This document shows positions 57,703 through 64,000 of a stretch of DNA of 64,000 nt, piece after piece. The position numbers and the translations under genes are program-made. Location: positions 1 through 64,000 of the forward strand of contig NZ_SKCD01000004.1 in assembly GCF_006542765.1 (NCBI RefSeq), read 5' to 3'. This stretch comes from Paenibacillus luteus (GTDB lineage Bacteria > Bacillota > Bacilli > Paenibacillales > Paenibacillaceae). Each line of letters starts with the position of its first letter. The first letter of the stretch is position 1. The notes beneath the pieces are model-generated. The model was not told where the DNA came from and did no database searches. It was given only the letters and a program-made list of their open reading frames with translations.

Positions 57703-57753
57703 TTCGCACCCCTAACAAACATTTTAAATACTTCACGCGCGTCCTAGCTGTTC

Positions 57754-59373
57754 TTAGACTTCCCGATCAAGCGTAAAAATTCTCATGTCATCGCTAAGAT
57801 CAGTCCAGCCAATCTTTGCTTTAAGAGCTGTCGCCAGATTTCTTGCCGGAACATACGTTACACCATCAATCACGGTTGCAGGGAAGGACCATTTCACGGT
57901 TTTGCCATTGACGACAGCCGTGTCGCTTCCATTCTTGATCGTTATCGTTGTGTTCGTCGCTTCGTCAACGATTTTCAAGTTTTTTGTTTTGGCATCATAA
58001 GTGAGCTTCCCACCAAGCTGCTCAACCGTGTCGCGAAGCGGAACAAGCGTAATATGATTTGCAGTTACGATGACCGGATTGTAATACTCATAAGAATACC
58101 AAGTAATATTTTGTTTGTTAATGTGCAGCTTATTTTTCAACAAATCATAAGCAACAGATTTGTCATCAAAATGTTTTAAAATTTGGTAGCCTTGCATATC
58201 CATTAGCTTCTCGACCGAAAGATCCGATTTAGAAGCAACAGGAGCATCGGCTTTAACCGTCCCATTTACGTTCCACGATTCGCTCTCGAGCTTGATGCTC
58301 AGACCTTTAAATGGAATAACGTCATACTCCAGTTCACCAGATGGTACATAAGAAACTTCAAATGATTGTTTACGGATATCAAGCTTATTGTCCACGTAAA
58401 CATCCGCTTTAACAGTCAGATCCTTCGTAAATATTTCATCCAGCGTTTCTTGGTCTTCTTCCTCCATCAGTTGAAGCTCCCCTTGCAGCTCAGTAAGAAG
58501 CATCGCAAGACCGTCTGTCGTTTCCTTCAAAATCTCTTCAGGAGATTGGGTGTCCAGTCCGCCTTCTTCAAACGGATTGATCGTTCCAGCAGCGTTCCAA
58601 ATATCCGGGTTCGTCTTCAGGATTTCAAACACGCCTGCTACCATTTTATCCAATCCTGCACGGTCAGCGACTAATGCATCAACATATTTCTTCACCCATG
58701 TCCAAAGCTCAGGACCATTCAGGTCGAAATGAACATGCATCATGGATGTCGAAGTGCCATTAATCGGTTCATTAACAGGCTTTACCTCAATTCGCTCCGG
58801 ATTAGGCAGATTATCAATAACAAACGAACCTACTGTATCCAACAGTTGGTGGCCCAAAGCGGTTAAGGCTGCTTCATCCAGTGCTGGAGCAGCTTCAGTT
58901 GAATCATCTACAGGGAGGTCCTCAAAATCCGAGAGGCCTGCTAATCCCAGTAAGCCCTCGCTCGTCAGATCAAGCGTGAAAGGCTGCTTCGCACCCTCAA
59001 GCTCTAGAACAGCCAGTGTATCTGACATTTTCAAATTAAATTTAATGCTTGCCGCATTGCCAAGAATCAAGCTTCCATCAAGGGAAACATGAGAGCTGTC
59101 TTGCGCCTTTATATTATCTAGCTGCAGCTTCAGATTCGATACCAGCTTCATTAGTGCCAGTTCCTCTTCTGGAATACCCTCGTAAAGTGATTCATCCAGC
59201 AGCAGCTTAAGCTCTACGGATTGTTTGCTCTCACTTGATGTTACTTTCATAGCATTCTTAAGCACCGTATTAAAATCAAGGTTGGAAATGGCTTGACAGC
59301 CAGCCACAAATACGAGCGTAAAAGCCAATAGAAGTATCATTAATTTACTTGGTCTCACTGTGAATTTTCTCAT
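57754..59373 (-). CDS. Surface lipoprotein with copper amine oxidase N-terminal-like domain
   Basis: 539 residues. The signal ends in FVAGCQAI (Cys26 lipidated). Residues ~30-390 are an unfamiliar extended region of LolA/LppX-like character (repeated V-x-L-D-G, L-x-L-K-M-S-D). The C-terminal ~115 residues are the Cu_amine_oxidN1-type domain (ITLVPLRDTVEQLGGKLTYD, then VDGVTYVPARNLA in pattern), which binds cell-wall polymers in Gram-positive proteins. Enzyme activity is not expected. Confidence 0.75.
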   Translation of the reverse strand: MRKFTVRPSKLMILLLAFTLVFVAGCQAISNLDFNTVLKNAMKVTSSESKQSVELKLLLDESLYEGIPEEELALMKLVSNLKLQLDNIKAQDSSHVSLDGSLILGNAASIKFNLKMSDTLAVLELEGAKQPFTLDLTSEGLLGLAGLSDFEDLPVDDSTEAAPALDEAALTALGHQLLDTVGSFVIDNLPNPERIEVKPVNEPINGTSTSMMHVHFDLNGPELWTWVKKYVDALVADRAGLDKMVAGVFEILKTNPDIWNAAGTINPFEEGGLDTQSPEEILKETTDGLAMLLTELQGELQLMEEEDQETLDEIFTKDLTVKADVYVDNKLDIRKQSFEVSYVPSGELEYDVIPFKGLSIKLESESWNVNGTVKADAPVASKSDLSVEKLMDMQGYQILKHFDDKSVAYDLLKNKLHINKQNITWYSYEYYNPVIVTANHITLVPLRDTVEQLGGKLTYDAKTKNLKIVDEATNTTITIKNGSDTAVVNGKTVKWSFPATVIDGVTYVPARNLATALKAKIGWTDLSDDMRIFTLDREV

Positions 59374-59508
59374 CCGTTCGTCTCCTTATAATCTCATATA
59401 GTAGGGCATCATTACTGACAAACTCTACTTATTGTACAGGAGACTTTACTTATTGTAAATGTATGGAAAGCACTAGTTTTGTCGAAAATCCGAGAATGGC
59501 CAAGCGGC

Positions 59509-60708
59509 TCAGGCTCCTTGCTGCGTCTTGATTTGAACTTGTTTTTTGGCGTTGTTCCAATGGAGGCTCCAGCCAGCAAACTCGCAAAAATCACGCAAAC
59601 CTATCATTTTCCCTTGTCCAAGAGGCTCATTAACATAGCTAATCCCCATGGCCTCATGACCATCGATAAACAACAACTCTGCTTGATTGCCATCGCCGCC
59701 AAGATGCTTCATTCTCTCCATCAGCTCATCCTCCGTCTCACCTTTTTGAGCTCCATTAACGCGGTAGCCGTTGCGGTGAAACTTTGAATTTTTGCCTTCT
59801 CTTGTACTGAACGTAATCGCAATGCCCGCCGCATTCGTCAATTGTATGAGGGCGTCATTAAAAACCCCATACGGAAATGCGAGCGCACTCTGTGTATTGC
59901 CAAGCTCCGTACGTAATCTCTCTTCAGACTTCTGCAAATCTTCGGCTATTCGTTTGCTGTACTCTTCATTCGTTTCCAGCATATCCTTCTCTTTGTTATA
60001 TAGCATACGAACCGTGACCGGAGATTCATCACCTTCTTTATTAACAGCCCCGTAGCGATGCTGAGCATAGGTATGATTGCGGAAACTCATCCCCGCCGCC
60101 TTCATCTCTCTCATCTGTTCCCAGCTGAGCTTCGGCGTTCCTGGCACCTTGCGGTTGTCAATTGAGGATACGATTACAAAGTTAACTGCCGGATAGCCGA
60201 ATTTCTTCAGAATGGGATAGGCATAGGTATAAAAGCTTTCGTAGCCATCATCGAATGTAATTAATACGGCGTTATTTGGCACTGTCGCATCTTCAAGCAT
60301 AAAGCTTGTATATTGCTCCATACTGATTACTTGGAATTCATTATCCTTCAACAGCTGCATTTGGCGTTCAAAGCGATCTACCGCAATAATTCCATCGCTC
60401 TTCGGATTTGGCTCCATATCATGGTACATCAGCACAGCTACTTGGTTGGAGTAGTAAGCGGTTCCATCTTCCGGCTTTTTCACAAGCCAGTCTACCTGCT
60501 TGTTAAACACGGTTTCAATATAGTTCTCCGACACCATCAGCCTGCCATTATTCATATGAATGGGCATCTCTTCGTTTATCTTTGCACCGTCCAAAAAAAG
60601 TTGGGCACCCGTCGTCCCCCCTTCTTTGGTACAACCAGCCAGCAGCCAGCCCATCATCATTGCGACAGCGACGATTGTTGCAATCATGGTTTGCTTCGTT
60701 CGATCCAT
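59509..60708 (-). CDS. Polysaccharide deacetylase lipoprotein
   Basis: 399 residues. The lipobox is LLAGCTKE (Cys26), then a short stalk (MPIHMNNGRLMVSENYIETV) of Cu_amine_oxidN1 type and a NodB deacetylase domain from ~90. Its motifs are VLMYHDM, TFDDGYES (catalytic Asp and metal Asp) and RNHTYAQHRYG (metal His residues). A second wall-binding segment ends the protein (GLRDFCEFAGWSLHW). It would remove acetyl groups from peptidoglycan or a wall polymer. GGAGGGG precedes the ATG. Confidence 0.87.
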   Translation of the reverse strand: MDRTKQTMIATIVAVAMMMGWLLAGCTKEGGTTGAQLFLDGAKINEEMPIHMNNGRLMVSENYIETVFNKQVDWLVKKPEDGTAYYSNQVAVLMYHDMEPNPKSDGIIAVDRFERQMQLLKDNEFQVISMEQYTSFMLEDATVPNNAVLITFDDGYESFYTYAYPILKKFGYPAVNFVIVSSIDNRKVPGTPKLSWEQMREMKAAGMSFRNHTYAQHRYGAVNKEGDESPVTVRMLYNKEKDMLETNEEYSKRIAEDLQKSEERLRTELGNTQSALAFPYGVFNDALIQLTNAAGIAITFSTREGKNSKFHRNGYRVNGAQKGETEDELMERMKHLGGDGNQAELLFIDGHEAMGISYVNEPLGQGKMIGLRDFCEFAGWSLHWNNAKKQVQIKTQQGA

Positions 60709-60807
60709 GTTTTGTCCCCTCCATTATCCCTTTAAAGGATAGTGTAGAGGATGGATCTTACCAGGCATGCTCGCTAACGCTTAAGATAAGCTTAACGAAT
60801 GCTTAAG

Positions 60808-62136
60808 TTAATCGCGGGTTAGCGGGAAACTTGTTTCAAACACGGTTTCCTTGGCTGAGCTTCTAGCCGTAATGCGCCCGTTTTGGGCTTCCATAATGCT
60901 TTTCGTGATTGCAAGCCCCAGGCCCGTTCCTCCCGATTCTGCTGTACGCGAGCGATCTACGCGATAGAAGCGGTCAAAGATAAAAGGCAGGTCCTGCGCT
61001 GGAATTTGCTGTCCGTAATTAGCAATTTGAACAACCGCCTCGTCCTGCTTCCGATCAATCCGCACTTCAACAAATTTCCCTGCATAGCCGTACTGTATGG
61101 CATTGGCGATCAAATTGCCAAAAGCGCGAACGAGCAAATCTCCATCTGCCATGATCATCAGGGTGTTCTCCGCGGTGAGTATGCGGCAGCTCATTCCCGC
61201 CTTCTCCAAACTAGGAACAAATTCTTCAGCCAGCTGTCCCATAAAATCCACAAGATCAATTTTCGTTAAATCCAGCGGCATTCCGTTATTAAGCTTCGTG
61301 TAGTCGAACAGATCATCAATCAGCCGCTTCAACCGAAGCGATTTCTCATAGGCAATGTTAACAAAATAACGAAGCTCTACTTCATCTTGATAGCCATCCT
61401 TCTCTATCAGCTCAAGAAATCCTAATATGGAAGTGAGCGGTGTCCGCAAATCATGGGAGACGCCGGTAATCAGGTCATTTTTTGTTTTTTCTGCATTTCT
61501 CTCGTCCTCCAGAAGCTTGTTGAACTGCTCGCTTAAGACGTTAATGCTCTCAGCGATCTCGCCAAGCTCGTCTGCTGATTTAACCGGAATGACATAATCG
61601 AGCTTGCCGGAGGAAAGCTGCCTAAGCCCGAAGCTGATCTCCTTCAAGTAAGAAATCATATTTCGGCTTGTCCAAAAAAACAGAGCTAAAAAAACGACGC
61701 AGCCGAATATGGCCATAACAGGCGTTGAGCCAATGTTCTGGATGATCCAGCGGAGCGGCTCATTATAGGTTGTTTCCTGAATAAAGTAATACGCGAGCAA
61801 ATGGCCAATGATCAATATAGCAGCCATAAGTCCAAGACTTTTGAACAAAGCGACCATGAACGTCCAGCGAATTGTACGGAACACCTTATTGCTTACCGTT
61901 TGCCCGTTAGCCTCCGCTCTTAACTTCACAAGCTGTACATAGCAAATCGCGAAACAAACAATGCCTGCCACAACCATAATCGGAATCGATCCAACGTTAT
62001 TGATTAGCCAAATAAATATATCGGCGTACGGAGGAACCTGCATCATGAAGCTTACAATGAACCTGCCTACAAATGCCGCAATAACGGCTGCCGTTAGACT
62101 TGCCAATGTAACAATAAGATTTTGCTTCTTGAACAT
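60808..62136 (-). CDS. VanS-like sensor histidine kinase with a duplicated membrane unit
   Basis: 442 residues. Four membrane helices (about 8-30, 50-70, 93-118 and 135-156) are arranged as two similar hairpins: [12 protein letters not shown] at 43-54 and [12 protein letters not shown] at 130-141 are near-repeats. A HAMP region (~160-210) follows, then HisKA with [11 protein letters not shown] (phospho-His228) and an ATPase domain with NAIQYG and GTGLGL. Its ligand is unknown, probably envelope-related. It starts four bases after the response regulator gene. Confidence 0.88.
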   Translation of the reverse strand: MFKKQNLIVTLASLTAAVIAAFVGRFIVSFMMQVPPYADIFIWLINNVGSIPIMVVAGIVCFAICYVQLVKLRAEANGQTVSNKVFRTIRWTFMVALFKSLGLMAAILIIGHLLAYYFIQETTYNEPLRWIIQNIGSTPVMAIFGCVVFLALFFWTSRNMISYLKEISFGLRQLSSGKLDYVIPVKSADELGEIAESINVLSEQFNKLLEDERNAEKTKNDLITGVSHDLRTPLTSILGFLELIEKDGYQDEVELRYFVNIAYEKSLRLKRLIDDLFDYTKLNNGMPLDLTKIDLVDFMGQLAEEFVPSLEKAGMSCRILTAENTLMIMADGDLLVRAFGNLIANAIQYGYAGKFVEVRIDRKQDEAVVQIANYGQQIPAQDLPFIFDRFYRVDRSRTAESGGTGLGLAITKSIMEAQNGRITARSSAKETVFETSFPLTRD

Positions 62137-62140
62137 AAAG

Positions 62141-62839
62141 CTACAGAGCCTCCATTTTATATCCGATTCCCCATACCGTTTTTATATATTTCGGATTTTG
62201 TGTATCCTTTTCTATTTTTTCGCGAATTTTCCGGATATGAACCATTACTGTGTTTTTTGATTCCATAAAGGGCTCGTTCCAAGCCTCTTCATAAATTTTG
62301 TCCATGCTAAGCACGATTCCCCGATTAACGGCTAGCAACTTAAGGATGGTAAACTCCAAGGGCGTCAGCTTGATCTCCTGCTGGTCCATCGTAACGGTAT
62401 GCGTAGCTGTATTAATAATGAGTTCATCAATAATAATCTCATTTGCATTGAGAGTCGCTTTGGAATGAAACTGTCTTGCTCTTCGAATATGCGATTTAAC
62501 GCTTGCCAGCAAGACTAGCGGGCTAAACGGCTTCGTTACATATTCATCAGCTCCAAGGCTTAATCCCGATATTTTATCGATATCCTGCGTTTTGGCTGAA
62601 AGCATGATAATCGGTATATTATTTTGCTCACGAATTCTCATGCATGCCTCCAACCCATCCATTACAGGCATCATGACATCCAGAATAATGAGATCAACTT
62701 TATAGTTTTTCAACTGCTCCAGCGCTTCAAGACCATTAGATGCCTGCAGCATGTTGAACCCATCATTTTTAAAATAAATTTCCATCAGCTTCAAAATTTC
62801 CTTCTCATCATCCACCATCAGAATGGTTTCCCTGTTCAT
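62141..62839 (-). CDS. VanR-like response regulator (OmpR family)
   Basis: 232 residues. The receiver domain has Asp10-Asp11 and phospho-Asp54 (LIILDVMMP), and the switch Lys is in YVTKPFSP. The OmpR winged helix follows ([36 protein letters not shown]). The ATG at 62839 follows GGGAG by seven bases. An ATG at 62857 overlaps that site. It forms a two-gene operon with the kinase. Confidence 0.92.
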   Translation of the reverse strand: MNRETILMVDDEKEILKLMEIYFKNDGFNMLQASNGLEALEQLKNYKVDLIILDVMMPVMDGLEACMRIREQNNIPIIMLSAKTQDIDKISGLSLGADEYVTKPFSPLVLLASVKSHIRRARQFHSKATLNANEIIIDELIINTATHTVTMDQQEIKLTPLEFTILKLLAVNRGIVLSMDKIYEEAWNEPFMESKNTVMVHIRKIREKIEKDTQNPKYIKTVWGIGYKMEAL

Positions 62840-62966
62840 GCTTGTACTCCCTTTCATCCATTGCTTAGTTCACGGTAAGGGTAATGAAATGATTCTCTCC
62901 TCTTCCCGTAGCATTAAATATAACATGTTAAGCAGCATTAGGTAATTTAACAGTCTTACCCAGCGC

Positions 62967-63018
62967 AAAAAAAGGTATTCCTTGCCGCAGTTTTAACTGC
63001 GGCCGGAATACCTTTTTT
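62967..63018 (-). terminator. Terminator of the binding-protein gene
   Basis: AAAAAAGGTATTCC / GGAATACCTTTTTT encloses an inner GCCGCAG / CTGCGGC stem. It ends in seven T residues on the minus strand. Confidence 0.9.
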
Positions 63019-63035
63019 CCAATTAGATGTACTTA

Positions 63036-64000
63036 TTATTTCCCACTCTTGGCATCTTCAAGAATGGTAAGATCAAGGAACTTGCTCAGATCAAGGGTAT
63101 CCACCGTAACATCCTTGATATAGCCGGCTTCGATCGATACTTTAGCCATTTCTTCAATCGCAGCCTCACTGACGTCTGAAGTTAGCTTCATGTGGGAAAG
63201 CGCTGCTTTAATCAAAGCGATGTCCAAACCTTTTCCGCTCAACTCACTAAGGCGTTTATTGATCAGCTCATAAGACTCATCCGGATTGGCATTGATGAAA
63301 TCAATAGCTTCAAGATTTGCTTTTACTGCTGCTACCGCAAGATCTCTGTGCTCGCTAATGAATTTATCGCTAGCTACGAGAATAACGAGTGGGTAGTCGC
63401 CGTTGTTAGGAGGAATTTGATCCCAAGGCACAATCACTTTGCCAATGCCTTCTTCTTCAATTTGAGTTCCCCATGGTTCAGGAATAAGTGTGGCATGAAC
63501 CTCATTTTGGCGAAGCGCTACAAGTGTATCGGAAGGAGCACGTGCAACGATTTGTGCACCGGAATTATCCGTTGTAATTTTCACGCCTTCTTGCTCAAGC
63601 AGCAAGCGCAGCGAAATTTCGTTAGTGCTACCTTTAGTCGGAATCGCAATCGTTTTGCCTACCAAATCTTTTACCGTAGTAACACCGGAATCTTTGCCGG
63701 CTACAAGAACAGCTCCACCGTTATCTGCGCCAGAAATCACTCGGAAGTTGCTGCTTTTCAAAAATTGGTTAGTGGACGGTCCAGGACCGACATAACCCAA
63801 ATCAATTTGGCCAGTTGCAATCGCTGTCGAGAAATCAGAACCATTGTCAAAGGCTTGCACTTCAATGGTTACATGATCGCCTAGCTGCTTCTGGAAAAAT
63901 TCTTTTTCGAGTGCAATATATCCTGCTGCATGAGTTACGTTTTTGAAAATACCAAGCTTCACGGTTACGGGCTTAGCCGATGTTTCTTTAGTAGCTGTAC
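63036..64000 (-). CDS. ABC importer binding protein, sulfonate/nitrate/taurine type (5' end outside window)
   Basis: Partial: the frame continues unbroken past the right edge, reading TATKETSAKPVTVKLGIFKN at the boundary, so the signal peptide and lipobox are missing. The visible ~320 residues are the NMT1/SsuA-like fold (GIFKNVTHAAGYIALEKEFF, DLGYVGPGPSTNQFL, IPEPWGTQIEEEG). Family members bind aliphatic sulfonates, taurine, nitrate or thiamine precursors. The ligand is not determined. A permease and ATPase should lie upstream of the window. A GTG at 63962 is not the true start. Confidence 0.88.
   Translation of the reverse strand, partial: TATKETSAKPVTVKLGIFKNVTHAAGYIALEKEFFQKQLGDHVTIEVQAFDNGSDFSTAIATGQIDLGYVGPGPSTNQFLKSSNFRVISGADNGGAVLVAGKDSGVTTVKDLVGKTIAIPTKGSTNEISLRLLLEQEGVKITTDNSGAQIVARAPSDTLVALRQNEVHATLIPEPWGTQIEEEGIGKVIVPWDQIPPNNGDYPLVILVASDKFISEHRDLAVAAVKANLEAIDFINANPDESYELINKRLSELSGKGLDIALIKAALSHMKLTSDVSEAAIEEMAKVSIEAGYIKDVTVDTLDLSKFLDLTILEDAKSGK

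Overview
The window reads as chromosomal DNA of a low-to-moderate GC, endospore-forming Firmicute, most likely Paenibacillus or a close relative. The evidence is the Bacillales-type primosome genes dnaI and dnaB, a sporulation checkpoint gene (sda), YuiB, YumC, YuzB, YutI and YutM homologues, a Gram-positive coproheme decarboxylase (HemQ), a futalosine-pathway menaquinone gene (mqnE), AGGAGG-type ribosome binding sites, and several small proteins that I associate with Paenibacillus. No rRNA, tRNA, CRISPR array or prophage was seen.

Layout. 1-1.8 kb: an accessory edge with the 3' end of an IS3-family element, a decayed gene fragment, a DUF5071-like protein and a lipoprotein. 1.9-5.7 kb: dnaI, dnaB, yuiB, hemQ. 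5.8-11.7 kb: a kinase-fold phosphotransferase, then a Fur-controlled siderophore import set (binding lipoprotein, two FecCD permeases) with a Btr-like AraC regulator. 11.8-15.4 kb: ndh (Rex site upstream) with a coupled small gene, yumC, a zinc-ribbon protein whose start codon lies inside a long hairpin, and sda under a cluster of DnaA boxes. 15.6-21.6 kb: a divergent GbsR-like regulator and a six-gene set (two sugar-type permeases, binding protein, HAD phosphatase, SMR exporter, metallophosphoesterase). 21.8-33.7 kb: YheC/D-like protein, topB, metallophosphoesterase, MBL hydrolase, and several ordinary enzymes and regulators. 34-41.4 kb: flavodoxin-like oxidoreductase, SDR, LysR regulator, and a divergent binding protein-permease-ATPase-phosphatase operon behind a four-repeat PhoP box. 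41.4-42.8 kb: a calcium-loop protein and a collagen-like protein. 42.8-49.9 kb: seven co-directional genes, made up of a GAF protein, a NarL-type two-component pair and a BceRS-BceAB peptide-antibiotic module. 50.3-57.7 kb: YutM, mqnE, an NDH-2-like protein, YuzB, YutI, an SDR, a HEPN protein, ctaA and a thioredoxin. 57.7-64 kb: two cell-surface lipoproteins, a VanRS-like pair and the C-terminal part of a sulfonate/nitrate-type binding protein that runs off the right edge.

How the genes fit together. Respiration and Fe-S/haem supply recur: ndh, an NDH-2-like gene, yumC, mqnE, hemQ, ctaA, yutM, yutI. Phosphorus scavenging is a second theme: the GbsR-linked operon looks built to import a phosphodiester such as glycerophosphocholine and split it in the cell, and the PhoP-box operon looks built to import a phosphorylated compound and dephosphorylate it. 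A third theme is replication and sporulation control (dnaI, dnaB, and sda with DnaA boxes). Regulatory sites recognised by eye include Fur, Rex, DnaA, PhoP and BceR-type sequences, a LysR palindrome and a probable GbsR operator.

The least explained structures are the hairpin that hides the ribosome binding site and AUG at 14673-14763, the stacked inverted repeats at 15466-15586, and two very long perfect hairpins at 26404-26480 and 41325-41374. All family names come from reading the protein sequences; no database search was run.
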